From Mesocentrotus franciscanus (taxonomy: Eukaryota > Echinodermata > Echinoidea > Camarodonta > Strongylocentrotidae), in the NCBI GenBank assembly GCA_037976565.1, contig CP137671.1, forward strand, positions 28,405,813-28,469,812: a DNA stretch of 64,000 nt, in the 5' to 3' direction. Numbering within the stretch: position 1 is the first letter of the stretch; each line of letters opens with the position of its first letter. The notes beneath the pieces were generated by a model. It made no database searches and was not told where the DNA came from. It saw nothing but the letters and a program-made list of their open reading frames with translations. Of this stretch, positions 1-11,681 are shown piece after piece. The translations under genes were made by a program, and so were the position numbers.

Positions 1-1494
1 CTTGTCAACATCGAGACGAACTTCATCATGGTCTTCAGATGATTGAAGTGGACATAGAAAGGTCGAAGGCATCGAATATTGGTTTGTTTTCTTGGTGAAG
101 CTAGTAGCGCCTTTGACGTCAGCCACTGAGGAATACGTGCTGTCTATATCTGGTGTCATCGAAACAGGGTGGTCGACAACTCGCTTTCCATCGCTTTTGT
201 CTTTGCACTCATCTCCTTTACCCTCTCCTTGAACAAAGCCATCGACGATAGGAATGTTGCAAGTAGAAATGCTATTTGCTGGACTGGACTCTTCCATGTC
301 AGAATGTACCCGGAGGGTTCGAGGGTTAGCACGATCTTCGTGACTGGACTGCTTCGCCTCTCGATCTGAAATTTTGGTGTCTATTTTTGGCAAGTGCTGA
401 TTAGAGACAAACCCATGGACACTGGTGTCGATGCTGGGTCGAGGCTGGAGTCGAGAGAAGGTTGTCATTTCATTAGATCTTGAATCAACGTTGTCTTCCT
501 CTGCAGCTAAACTCGTTGGAGCATCAGTTGAACTATTCTCTCTCACGCAATATTTATCTTTCCGTAGAAAGTTATAGTAGCATAGTACGATCTTGCTTTG
601 AGGTGCCGGCTGTATCGATTGGCTAGAGACACTCGTTGAGAGGATACCATTCCCTTCAGTTGGCCCATCTGTAGTTGCCCGTGGATCAATTGTTACATTC
701 ACGCTCAAGGTTTCACATCGTAGTACGTCAGTCGAATTGATAGGTTGTTTGCTCCTGCTGGAGGATTTAGCTAAAGTTAAACTGTGGCAACCTTCGTACT
801 CTGTTAAGTCTAAAATATCAATGCTGTAAATCTTATACGAGGACTCATTCGAGGAATCATTATTTCCAAGACATAGGAATAAAATGTAATTGCTCATATT
901 ATCGAAACTAAACGGCAGTACCTCGCTACTAGCATTGTTCCACCATGTAACTGAAGTGTTCTCATTCGTTACGCAACAACTAAGCTGTGTTTCCACACTT
1001 TGATTGTACTCTACTAGATGGAGTTGTGGTGTGGGAAAATTACATCTTTTTCTTTCATTGCTTCTTCCATGAACAACAACACAAACATAGTCAACATCTA
1101 CCATAGCTTTAATATCAATATAAACACTGAATTCGTGGGTCAGGTTAAAATTGCTATATAGCATACGATCTGGACCCCGATCTTCAAATAGCAACTGATT
1201 TCCGGCTAAGAACTCTGCATGTTCGTTGTTACTGACCTGTGTCCACTGACAAGCCAGTTGAACCTTCCCTTTCTTTCTGTCCAGACGAGTGATGCAGGTG
1301 CTATTACTGCTTTCAACAACGGTCAAATAAAGTATCAGTGGTGTACAACTGCTTTCAGTTCCCTCATAAAGAACGATCAAATGTTGTCCAGAATCTTCAT
1401 CTTGGGCAGGTCTAATCAGTACTTCAAACGTGTAGTTTTGGAGCGATTCAATGTTCTGTGCAGTGGATCCGCCCATTTCTTTTTTTACTATCAT
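1..1494 (-). CDS. R1: beta-type Ig-like receptor, open frame without signal peptide or TM helix, cut by window start
   Basis: Reading from the first in-frame ATG (1494-1492), just after two stops, the frame is open for 498 codons to the window edge. It encodes the beta ectodomain with strands such as the CQWTQV motif and paired cysteines, then a tail with the peptide DSTYSSVADV. That fits the ITIM consensus SxYxxV (Tyr codon 133-135). Relative to R7, about 590 bp carrying the start, signal peptide and first half of domain 1 are deleted; sequence that lies upstream of R7 (about 34370) is fused directly to mid-domain 1 at about 1450. The position of the membrane helix is also altered: between the ectodomain end (DPRATTDGP) and the tail (LRKDKYCV) there is only a polar Ser/Gln/Pro-rich linker, where R7 DNA can encode a clear helix. 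As read, the product would be cytosolic. It may be a decaying copy that happens to be open, or an upstream exon may supply a leader. The C-terminal part of the tail lies outside the window. Confidence 0.7.
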   Translation of the reverse strand, partial: MIVKKEMGGSTAQNIESLQNYTFEVLIRPAQDEDSGQHLIVLYEGTESSCTPLILYLTVVESSNSTCITRLDRKKGKVQLACQWTQVSNNEHAEFLAGNQLLFEDRGPDRMLYSNFNLTHEFSVYIDIKAMVDVDYVCVVVHGRSNERKRCNFPTPQLHLVEYNQSVETQLSCCVTNENTSVTWWNNASSEVLPFSFDNMSNYILFLCLGNNDSSNESSYKIYSIDILDLTEYEGCHSLTLAKSSSRSKQPINSTDVLRCETLSVNVTIDPRATTDGPTEGNGILSTSVSSQSIQPAPQSKIVLCYYNFLRKDKYCVRENSSTDAPTSLAAEEDNVDSRSNEMTTFSRLQPRPSIDTSVHGFVSNQHLPKIDTKISDREAKQSSHEDRANPRTLRVHSDMEESSPANSISTCNIPIVDGFVQGEGKGDECKDKSDGKRVVDHPVSMTPDIDSTYSSVADVKGATSFTKKTNQYSMPSTFLCPLQSSEDHDEVRLDVDK

Positions 1495-2619
1495 AAGCAC
1501 TTATCAATTTTCAAACTAGGCGGAGTTTGCTTCACAATGGCACACGAAACATATCTTACCATGAAACCGAAAGGTTTATATCACATTTATCGTATTGTTC
1601 TGTCACCGATGTAGGAATTATACTTTACAACCTTCTTATCTTAGAAATGATTAATTGATGTAAATAAGAGATTCTCCGTTGGCAATAATTGTTCATGATC
1701 ATGATGAAGCATCGAATCATTATAATGTTCTTGAAACATCTATCAATTCTACTTCCTATTTGGTATGATTGAAAACCAAGTGAAATCCACCCATGATATC
1801 TGAATGTTAATATGATGAATATGATGATTATGCTTACATTGAATGAATCTCTGTGATTGTTATTTGTTACATATTCTTTCTTTATTGATGTTCTTAGAGA
1901 AATTAAGTATCATGTATCACAAGAATAGCCAAATGCTTTCACATTCCTCCTATACAACTATAGTATTATTTTAACCAAGATAACAAATTCAATATATAAA
2001 GGACATTTTAATTCGGTTGCTAACTAGTACCTATTAGAACCGAAACTCTTCTCTTTGTGGATTCTTTATATATTGTATCTTGATATCTTATTTTATCATA
2101 TTTTAAATTAGTACTTATCAACCACAACCATTAATTATAACAGTTATTCGAAATTGGTTTAAGTAACCCTGAAAAAAATCAAATGGCAAGAAAGGTCTGT
2201 TTTCAAACGTGAAAGTCAAAAACTAAACAAAACTAAAAAATGTCTTGTGATCACAAGACATCTACTTTTAATAATGAATCACAAAATCCCAAGGTAAGAG
2301 TCTTTAAACAATCACAAATGGTCATAAAGATTTCTTTGAGTATAGAAAGTAATAAACCACTTCATGTTTTATGGTGTAGATCTGTCGAGCCTCAGTGCAG
2401 TTTTCAAAGGGATCAAATCGAAACTATATACTAATAAATGGCCATTTAAAGGAGTCAGTGAGAAAGACGATGGGTCCTCGATATCACGAATATATTGTAT
2501 AAAACTGTTTGTGTGATCCCCACTTTTTTAACGCTGTTTGTGTACTAGGAGGGTCTCGGATGCGTTTTTTCTCCAGAATTCTGATAATGCATACATCATG
2601 AATCAAGCATCATCTGTAC

Positions 2620-2775
2620 ATTTGTATTTATTTATTTATTCATTTATTTACATGCATTTATCCAAATTTCCAAGGTTACATAAAATTACGGCACGGCAAT
2701 CCATTTTATTTCATTTACTTTATTTAAGCACGGGGGCCTACCTCAGCCCGAGGCCTGTCCTTCCGTAGGGCCGTG
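2620..2775 (-). repeat. Retroposon 3'-end-like repeat with hairpin and TTTA-rich tail
   Basis: The plus strand shows a run of TTTATTTATT-type simple sequence, then CCAAGGTTACATAAAATTACG, then a GC-rich segment (GGGGGCCTACCTCAGCCCGA) that folds back on itself and ends in CCGTGC. The same module recurs at 35285-35445 and 48470-48612, at the paralogous places in blocks II and III. Its tail part recurs at several other sites. This looks like the 3' end of a LINE or SINE, in reverse orientation, that was already present before the block duplications. Confidence 0.5.
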
Positions 2776-3331
2776 CATACATAGAAAAGAACATTCATCA
2801 TTAAGATTACATATATACAAAATGATAATAATGGATCAAATATTTACAACAAATACATATATGTAATAAGGGGGAAAACATGAAATATACTTTACTCATC
2901 AATATTTCTTTCATTCCACGTACATATTTAGGTTACGTTTGAAAATCACAGAATTATGATGATGCACCTTTGAGCTCTGGCCAGATCGAGTTCCAATATT
3001 TAACTGAACTCTTTTTCTCAAAACATATTTCTAATTTGTGCAATGAAAAGTTGTATGTTCAATTTGTTATGTTATAGTTAGACCGCTTAAATTCAAATAT
3101 ATCTGACAAGTAATTTGGGCAACTACGATTCGCGATCTTGTACATCATATCAAGAGTATGCTTGTTTTTTTTAATGCCTTCTGTAAGTCAATTGTTACCA
3201 TACCAACAATGTCACCTTTATCCATACAATCCAGCCAATCTTCTGTAACAGTAAAAAAGGTGGTCCCTGTTGAATGATGAGGCCTAATTCTAGATTACGT
3301 CACGTCAGTAATAGTATTTAATGATAAATAG

Positions 3332-3491
3332 TGTTACGAATATGCAAATTCGGAATATGCTAACTCCAAGTGATGATCGAGATAGTAATAAACCACGAAT
3401 GAAAGGTAACAAATCGTCTCGATTTTTATTGTATTGATTTTATTCTGATGTTGTTATAGGGATAATCTAAACTAATTACCCCGACCCAACA
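3332..3491. mobile_element. Solo-LTR-like insertion, 160 bp
   Basis: The segment starts TGTTACGAATATGC and ends CCGACCCAACA, so it has TG...CA ends, and it is flanked by ATAG on both sides (3328-3331 and 3492-3495). Blocks II (about 35998-36010) and III (about 48975-48985) have the empty site, reading straight from AATGATAAATA into CCATATA. TG...CA ends with a 4-bp duplication fit a solo LTR of a Ty3/Gypsy-like element. The length is short for an LTR, so a non-autonomous element is possible. Confidence 0.6.
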
Positions 3492-3829
3492 ATAGCCATA
3501 TAAATGATTGAAAATAAGCTTCTCGAGTATTTTTGCTAATACAGACAATATTGAGATGGCCTATAATTTCCCATTTCTTTCCCATCTCTTACAACTTTTG
3601 AACACAGGTATTTTTTTCCCTGTTTGTATCGTTAGATTTGAAATATTCGTTAAGGGTTTCGAAAATGCGATTGCTATTGGTATTAACCGAAGTAAAGGAA
3701 TATTGTCACTTCCTGATGTTTTCTTAAGTGGGAAAATTTTGAAGTATTAACATTCAGTTAAATAAAGCCAATACATCACAAAAGCTAGTCAATGCTTTTT
3801 TCAGTTCACTAGGCCTATACAGTAGTATA

Positions 3830-3925
3830 TTCATTAATTTATTCATGTATTATGTATTTATTAATGTATTTATTCATATGCATTATTACAATGTAAAAGG
3901 TAACATCGAATTACGGCACGACAAT
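3830..3925 (-). repeat. Retroposon tail repeat
   Basis: TTTATT/TCAT-rich simple sequence is followed by a degenerate copy of the AAGGTAACATCGAATTACGG word shared with the 2620-2775 repeat. The paralogous copy is at about 36340-36470, where the simple-sequence tail is longer. Confidence 0.4.
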
Positions 3926-4345
3926 AAAATATATACATTCTGTAAATGAAGCCAATACATTATATAGATATTTTGACTGCTATGAGAGGCATGGCAGAAT
4001 GCAATTCCCCGAGGGTCAGTATAGAAACAGCAATGCCTCGAATATTAAATCAGTCCATATATTTGTTATATACCGAATTCACAAAAAAAGTCTACAAAGA
4101 ATTCTGGCCTAATCCTTTTCTTGAGTAAAGATTGGTTAAAACATCACAGAAAATCTGAGAGACTGTTAATCTTTGCTGGAAAGTTGCCTGAATATTACGA
4201 TCATTCGGGAATCGCACACACTAAGCGACCAAATCGCACACGCACTGTTTGGTATCCGCGCTCGCACAAAGAAACATTTTACCCGTAAACCAATGGGGAT
4301 CTCGACGGCACAATTTATTTATGCGGGCCGTTTACCCTGGAACCG

Positions 4346-4470
4346 GGGCATGTGGGCATCTTTAAAAAAACTATTGACCGGTAGCCGGGCATGCGGGCAT
4401 CTTTTAAAAAACTATTGACCGGTAGGCGGGCATGCGGGCATCTTCAAAAAAAATACGGACTGGTAGGTGG
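4346..4470. repeat. GC-rich 41-bp tandem repeat, three units
   Basis: The word GGGCATG recurs at 4346, 4387, 4428 and 4469, an exact 41-bp period. Each unit contains an A-rich tract and the word CTATTGACCGGTAG or a near copy. It is much richer in G and C than its surroundings. The same array, with periods of 40-41 bp, is at 36897-37020 in block II; block III lacks it. A plus-strand open frame through it (4173-4418) is not supported. Confidence 0.7.
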
Positions 4471-4599
4471 GCATGGCTAAAATCACGACTCCAATATCGA
4501 CCAATCAGATGGCTAGATTTCTAAAGAGAGGTATATAACAAAAGCTACTCAATGCTTGCCCCGGTCACTAGTCCTACACAATATAATACTCATATATTC

Positions 4600-4740
4600 A
4601 TATATTAATTTATTTATTCATTTATTTATTTATTCATTTTATTTGTTTTAATTTATTTATTTTTTTATTCATCTATTTATTTACCTGCATTATCAAAATA
4701 TCCAAGGTTAAATAAAATTACGGCACAGCAATTAAAAATA
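4600..4740 (-). repeat. Retroposon tail repeat
   Basis: A TTTATT/TCAT simple-sequence run is followed by the words CAAGGTTAAATAAAATTACG and GCACAGCAAT, shared with the repeat at 2620-2775. The paralogue is at about 37140-37290. Confidence 0.4.
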
Positions 4741-6279
4741 TACATTCAGTTAATCAAGCCAATAAATTACAAAAGCTAGTCAATGCTTGCCCTTTTCAGT
4801 AGGCCTACACAATATTATATTATGTTCATTTATTTATTAATCGATTTACTTGTGAACTTATATTTTAAAGAGTAGCCTTGTCAGTAAAAAGTTTGCTTTC
4901 CACAATGGTCCTGTTGGTCTAGATTAAGTTATATACAATATGATTCAAGATTAAAATTACAGGAAAAAATGTTTGCAACATTCTATATAATTATATGTAC
5001 CAAATAATGATTTTTAGGCAAACTAAAAATAATATATCAAAAATGAAGGCGAATTCAAAGACTTCCGTTTAAAAAACTACCCCCCCACCAAAAAAAAAAA
5101 ATGTACATATATATATATATATATATATATAGCTATATATATATATATAAGGAAATAAATAAGCAACAACAGAAAAAGGTCTAACCATACGTTTTAGAAA
5201 TAACATCATTACGAAAAAAATGAGTGATGTGGAGGGAGAAAAACGATTTGATTACAAAAATAGCAATATATGTCATGATTTGATTATATTTCATCGTTCT
5301 GTCGATGATATTTATATATATGAGCTTTAAATTGGATTATGATAACAAATAATCTGTATACGAATAATCTGCAAACTCCATGTAAATGGCTTAATAGATT
5401 TTGAACGATAATACCTAATAATTTGATACAGATGATAACGACTAATAGTATATGTCATAAATTACAGCGTACGTTTTATTTGAATATGAATGAAGTATTT
5501 GCATTTTATATTATGGTTTTAAACCACTATACTGGACATGGATTTCTTTCAAATAGTTTTCTTCAGTGGTGTCTCTTATTACACCACATTTTTAAATATT
5601 TTGAAAATACATACTTACTCTAGTTGGTAGTCAAACTATTTCTTTGTCATTGATAATGATAAATTCATTGTCATTTTCACTCATAAGTCCAAGGAATCGT
5701 GTGTGTTTTTTAACTCGTTTATCCAGAGCTGTCCCGGTTTAATATCTTCAAGATTATACATGTTTATTTAAAAAACACCTTATCGTGTTGTATTCACAGT
5801 ACACAATAATTTAAAATCCACGAAAATAAAGAAATAGATACATATTTAAACTCACTCTCCTCTCAGGAGAGCTGAGTCTCAGACATTCTGAAATCACACG
5901 TTAGTACATTATCTTTATCTATATCATCATCATCATATATTACAGTCGTAATTTATATTTGTTGTAAATGTATATATGTTATTATGAACCTTGTAGCCAT
6001 GTGAAAAAAAAATTCTGAAAGGGTTAAAAAGAAGAAAAAAATATTAAATTCCTCATATGCTACTACTTTATACAAATAATAACTTAGCCGGATTGTAAAC
6101 TATGAACCCTTTACAAAGATAATGTGTGACAATGATTATTCTCTATTATTACAAGATTCATCAATTTCTGTTTTGTAGAATATTCCCCACGTTTTATTAT
6201 ACGCCAGTAATATCATTCGTGTCTACGAGTTTGCATTAAAACTATCAGCAATTATCCATTTATTTATGACGTGACGTTG

Positions 6280-6620
6280 CGTTATTAATAATAATAATAG
6301 TAATAATAATAATAATACATTTATAGAGCGAAGAAACTATCCAACATTAAGTATATATTCTGCTGCGCTATATACAAGAGCTCCTGATATGCTTAGATTT
6401 ACAGTTAATTGAAAAGATGTGCTTTCAGTTTTGATTTAAAGATATTTACAGATGGTGATCTCCTGACTTCTAATGGTAAGTTATTCCAGAGTTTTGGGGC
6501 TGGACAAGCAAATGCTCGATCACTTAGCGTTATTTTTGTTTTGATAGATGGGATCTGCAGCAACAAAGTATCTCGGGAACTGCGCAAGTTGCGTTCGAAT
6601 TAATTAAGTTTGAAATTATT
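6280..6620 (-). mobile_element. 5'-truncated LINE 3' fragment (block I copy)
   Basis: On the minus strand, 6587-6405 encodes a peptide containing the motif PKLWNNLPLEVRRS and ending KAHLFN. That matches the extreme C-terminus of LINE reverse transcriptase ORFs, including the two larger LINEs in this window (PQLWNNLPQCIK at about 63020; PKLWNGLPEDIK at about 51180). The ORF end is followed by GCGC-containing sequence and a TTATTA-rich tail on that strand. Block II has the same insert at 38870-39208. Block III has the empty site at about 53098-53112, reading directly GCGTTATTGGCTTTATTG. Confidence 0.75.
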
Positions 6621-6714
6621 GGCTTTATTGAGTTATGAGGTGATTCAACTTTTTAAGGCAATGAGCCCATACAACATTAAATGAAAGCTTTTTTGCACTT
6701 TCGTTATTTTGGAT

Positions 6715-6830
6715 ACAGTTTACGGACGATATCACTATCGCATGACGCGTGGAAAGGAGCACCTTTCACTGACACCCTCCTGCTGGTGTTAGGCAAACGA
6801 CGCCTCGTGTAAAACGGGTTTAATTAATAA
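6715..6830 (-). other. Downstream region of R2 with degraded polyadenylation signal
   Basis: This is the single-copy version of the 90-bp unit that is repeated four times downstream of R10. At the position where R10 and R8 have TTTATT on the plus strand (AATAAA in the sense), R2 has GTTATT, so the canonical signal has been lost. That fits a decayed gene. Confidence 0.45.
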
Positions 6831-6833
6831 AAC

Positions 6834-8902
6834 TCAATTGACATGATTAAACATGATTGGCAACAGGCCATCATTTTGAGCTCGAACCCTTTCCCAGAAT
6901 TCTTCATCAGGTTGCCTCGGGTCATCATAATCCGACTCCGAGGACGTCGTTTTCTTAGTCTTTCGGCTCATGTCTGGTTTGGCGTAAAGGAGTTCCACCT
7001 CTGCTCTTTGACTAGGTATGATGTCTGTCGAAGAAAGTTGTGGCGATGTCTTTGGAGCACCTGCTGAAGATGAGCACGCCTTGCTTACCGAATATGGGTC
7101 GAAAAGGTCTTCCTGGTGGCAAGGTAGTGGGTTTGATACTTGAGAATCTTTGGCCTTTGTATTTGCAGTACCACCTTCGACATTATCTAAAGAACAATAC
7201 GTATTGTCTAAGCTAGGTGCACTTGGAACGACTACACTTGCAGTATGTTCATAATGATGGTCAACGCTTCTGTCACCTGGAGCAGAGTAATAAGTCGTTG
7301 GTGGACACTCTCCTGCAGTATGAGCTTGCTCTTTGGCATTGTGCTTGGTATGGACATAGGGCCTGCACATCAAGTCCTGCCTTGCAGGGAGTATCGGGAC
7401 GCTCGTATGACTTTCCGAACAGGAGCCTGAGGAGGGCACGGTTGCTCGATTCGGATCAGGCACTTCCCTGTCCGATGTTTGGCGACAGGAGACATCTCGG
7501 CTCGGTCGAGAGACTCCAGATGACGCGGTCATTTCAACAGATTCAACAACGGTGTTACCAAAGTTGGTAGCTGAATTCATTCGGAAACTGATGTTTCTCT
7601 CGCTTCTATGGTCACATCGCTCTTTTCTTCGGATTTTAAACAGGAATTTGCCGAAATGAACACCTATGCTCAACGTTAAAGCAAAGCCTGTAATCACAAC
7701 AATAGGAATCAAGATATTTTGTTCACTTCCAATGCTGCTCTCATCTACATGTACATGTGCATCGTCACTGAAATCGATAAGCTCATTCGGACTTGCTGTA
7801 GTTGACGTCGCTGGTGTAATTGTAGCGGATAGAGAACGTCCTTTTGAAATATTATCCACGTAAACGGTAAGTATTTGACATTGAGAACCGTCGCTAGAAT
7901 AGTTGGAAGCATTTGGGTCTCTAGATGCATTCGTTAAAACGGAAATGATATTAAGATTTTTCTGTATGTCAAAATTCAGATATCCCATGCTTCTTATTAC
8001 AAGCATATTTGAGTCATCTCCCTCTTCACCGCAGAGAAAAATGGGAAAACTTGCAGAAATGCTTTCAGTAGAATTAAACCTCTTTAGGGAGCTGCCATCA
8101 ACAATGAACCACGATGTATTACAGCATTTAAATGTTGCATTCTCGGATTTAGTTAAATTGCTCTGAACTAAATCGCCAGGTTCTGTACGAAAGTGGCATA
8201 CCTTGCTTTTGCTTGTTTTACCATCAAAAACCTCACACTTGGTTGGTACAGTGCTTGCATCATTCAGCTTTTCAGGACGAAGAAAAATGCTATTTTTGTT
8301 GGTTATATATATTGACCATCCAAATTCGTCTCAGAAGTTTTGTGTTCATACAGCACCTGATCCCCTGCTACAATTCTTGCTCCGTCCCCATCGTTTACCT
8401 GCAGCCATCGACACGACATTTGTAATTTCCCACGTTTCTTGTCGAAGAATGTTTCGCAAATAGGCTTTGTCTCTTCGATTGTTAAATTCAATCGGTAAAT
8501 TAAACATAGTGGTCGTCCACGTTCATACAAAGTCACTTTATGCGTCCCAGTATCATTTTCGTCTGTAAGCATAATCAACATTTCATAATTATTTCCCCCT
8601 TTTTGGTAGTAAGTCAACCTATAACGTCCAGATTGTAAAGAAATGTTGTTAATGATGGTCATATTAAACGGAAGTTGAAATTCTGAGTCTGGAATATTCC
8701 ACACAGGGTATTGGTCTGCTAGTTGGTCGCGTACAGTAAAGTTGACATGGATGGTTTGCCCGTTGATTGCGACCACAGATTCTTCCTGTTTGTTGCTACA
8801 TCAGAAAATTTCATTACTTGAAAATGTCTGATGCAAATGTACTTGTAAAATAAAAAGGCTTAAAAATACCTTAACAGCCGGTGTAAGCCGTTCAGGAAAC
8901 AT
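6834..8902 (-). pseudogene. R2: alpha-type Ig-like receptor pseudogene
   Basis: It aligns end to end with the intact R10. The start codon (8902-8900) and signal peptide (MFPERLTPAVKVFLSLFIL) are kept. In the motif FWC that opens domain 1 the tryptophan codon is TGA (8801-8803). Domain 1 and the start of domain 2 are then open from 8776 to the word DGQY, where a 1-nt loss (about 8306) shifts the frame and creates an immediate stop. From 8306 to 6834 the rest is one open frame: end of the ectodomain, membrane helix (IPIVVITGFALTLSIGVHFG), and the full tail with DNTYCSLDNV, PILPARQ, LLYAKPDMSRKTKK and SDYDDP. A 23-bp deletion at the normal end removes the stop, so the frame runs about nine codons further. 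It carries two disabling lesions in an otherwise well-preserved gene. Confidence 0.85.
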
Positions 8903-11330
8903 TTTGCCGTCGTATAGTCCCAAATCTAACTTGAAAATGGAAGTGGAATACATAAGATGGTGTACAACAATTCTTAAACGACTAGATAGCTTGTTGTTAT
9001 TAATGGATCTAATATCTATGATCCTAATAATTATCGTCTCGCTGCAAATAAATGTTACCTGACAAAAAGGGCGGAGCCTGTTGCAATCAGGAAATATTTT
9101 TTTCTTTTATCATATATATCACCTCAAGTAGTGATTCGCTGAATGGTTATGCTAAATGGAATTGATATTACCTAAATCAGTTTCGGTAATAACGTACAAG
9201 ATTCATGGGTAAACAAAATGAAGGAAAGCTAATTAACGAAAGATCTGTTTTTATATCTGAAAGGAAAATGGAAAGAAAAAAAAAAGAAACAGAAAGAAAA
9301 GGAAAAAAATACGAAGTGGTGTTCTGTCATTACAATTTAAGGGCCTGAACAATATCTTAAAACTCAAAGGTAAAATTAGTATAAACAAAAGCTTTGTATC
9401 ACCTTTCTTGAGAATCGAAACTAATTAATTTCTCCCTCTCTTATGTCAAGGCAAGGCAAAGTGTACTTTCTTATTGAATCGAACAACACCTTCAATATCT
9501 TAACATGTTTAATGGACGAATACATTAATTTGTTCTGATACTTAATAGATAGGATAATACGCGATGCTTTGTCTGGAAATATCTGCGGATTATTACTTGT
9601 TGGAGAGAAGGTGAGTTCTGGTAAAGATGAAAGATGATTTTTGAGTTTTATCATTACTTGTATATCAGTACGGAAGAATACACTAGTCGAAATCTCTTCT
9701 GTAAAAAAAAACCCCTCATAAACGAAATATGACAAGAAATAGCTGAAGAGTTTTAGTGGTACAAACATTTGTGTGTAATCCCATATACCAATTTCTGTGT
9801 GCAGTGCATGTGACCTTCAGAGGTTGAATCAATTTCTGTTATTTTTGGTCTTTCAAAAACCTCACAGTACACACCAATTCTTCTGTACTGCTTTTGTAAT
9901 TGATTCCAGTCAGGTTTTTCTAAACAATGTAGGCCTAAAGCCTAGACGAGTACTCAACTTTATCTAGACTACCTTCTATCATGCAAACACGTTTTTATTA
10001 TGACTCCAATCCGAGGCATCTTTTAATGAATATCAACTTCTTGCTTCGCTTTAGGCAAAGGTAATTTTACATCAAACTATTTATAACACAAATAATACAA
10101 TAACGTTATTTGGTGGTCTGGCAATCCAAACACTTGGAGACCTATTAAAAAAAGGACAAACATGTCACTTGAAAGCTCATAACTCTGAGGGCGACAAATT
10201 TAAACCCAATAAAAGCATCAAGTATGTGCGTTGCAGCTCATCAACAGCCATAGACTGATCAGTAATTTAGACTAGGCTCAAAGCTTCATGACATTTTGTG
10301 CAAGTGACAAAATAGAGTCTGTGCAGCGCACACTAGTCGGTGTCTATATTTGTGTGTACAGCATATCAATAACATTCATTGGATTCTACATATATCCTAC
10401 CTGTAGATTGGGTATGTGCAAAAGATAATGATACATGTATTCTGTCATACATCAAAAAACAAAATTATAATGATTTAGTCGTAACTTGATTATTGATTTA
10501 ATACGGTTGACCAAGAAGGACTATGAACCCCTTGGCCTTCCAATGTCGAAGGAGAATTAGTCTAGAATCTACATCTGATGTAATGAGTAGCTATTGTTGG
10601 TCGACTTCCAATGTATTTTCGATTTTTCTAAAATTTCTTGGTTTATTATATGTGTAACATATTTATAACCATGATACATATTCTGCAGTTTTGAAGTTTA
10701 AATACTATTTGATACCAAAGTGTGCATAATCAATGTACACATACACGAATATACGGCTCCTGTATTATCGATATTTATTATGTACTGCTTTGATAAGTTG
10801 GACAGACATTTAATTAGAAGCCATATATGGTTTCTATGATGACGGTACAGATCGTAATACAACGAAGATAAACCTACGGGTCTTAAATGATTAAGGAACT
10901 ATCTGTCATTACGAAAAGATGAAATTAAGAAAGCTTAAAATGATTAATTGAGTAGCTAATGATAAAAAATATATGCCTGTGTGTGAGACAGAACCTAGTA
11001 TTATCTGGAACATTAAAACAACTCAGTGTCCTTTCGATATTTTGTAACCTAGAATAACATCATGACCATTAAAAAATCAACTCGACTGCAAAACTTAATT
11101 TAATATTTTAGAAACTACATTGGTATTGGTAAAAGTAAAAACAGGATTTGAAGGTAGAATAGTCAAGGAGGTTTTAAAGCAGATTACAAAAACATAAAAC
11201 AAATCGGATTCAGCGTAGGTTCTTTGAGGCAACGTTACAACTGCTTACATATAATTTAGATCTACATGTATATGGCATATTATATTTGTAACGATAATAC
11301 CAAATATGTTAATACAAATTATAATGACTA
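8903..11330. other. Upstream spacer of R2
   Basis: It is collinear with 41513-43985 and 55671-57720. The proximal part includes a counterpart of the R10 promoter: GGGCGGAGCC at about 9068 and an AT-rich TATA-like stretch at about 9108-9120, both more degraded than in R10. The remainder is AT-rich with no supported gene. A minus-strand frame at 9421-9768 has a counterpart in block II (42136-42384) but does not stay open across it. Confidence 0.5.
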
Positions 11331-11333
11331 ATA

Positions 11334-11680
11334 GGGGAGGGAAATTTTAGTGAATGTCAAAAATGACAGCGTACGTATTATTAAATGAATCTGTGTGAAG
11401 CATTTGCATTGTTGGTTTTGATTTTAAGACCACGATACTGAAATTCATTTTTTGTCAAATAATCTTCTTAAGTGGGGTCTCCTATAAAAGACGCAAATTT
11501 TAGTTGGTTTGCATGTGGGATTTGACACCATTCCGGTGCTTACCCAATAACAGGTGTTGTCAGTAACAAATGATACAAATTATAATGACCAAGAGGGGAG
11601 GGGAATTTAAGTGTATGTCAAAAATTACTGCGTACGTATAATTATATAAATATGAATGAAGTATTTGCGTTGTTGGAAGA
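11334..11680. repeat. Dispersed repeat, two adjacent copies
   Basis: Two partial copies (11334-11480 and 11570-11680) share TATAATGACxAATAGGGGAGG, AATTTTAGTGTATGTCAAAA and ACAGCGTACGTATAATTATATGAA. Further copies lie at 5440-5600, 37980-38150, 52260-52400, 57720-57830 and 58460-58560. The element is AT-rich with no coding potential and looks like an old MITE or retroposon. Here it occupies the place where a gamma receptor coding region would be expected. Confidence 0.5.
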
Positions 11681-11681
11681 G

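Larger units (their letters stand above)
1500..6280. other. Intergenic spacer of block I
   Basis: I see no gene of the array here. It is AT-rich and collinear with 34070-38870 and 47172-53090. It holds retroposon-like tails (2620-2775, 3830-3925, 4600-4740), a solo-LTR-like insert (3332-3491), a GC-rich 41-bp tandem repeat (4346-4470), an AT dinucleotide run (about 5107-5150) and a copy of a dispersed repeat around the words GTCATAAATTACAGCGTACG (5440-5600). Short plus-strand open frames do not keep their frame between the paralogous blocks and are not supported. Confidence 0.6.

Noticed and set aside
4173..4418. Plus-strand frame shared in part with 36724-36915
   Set aside because: The frame is lost early in block II, and the similarity is explained by the duplicated GC-rich repeat.
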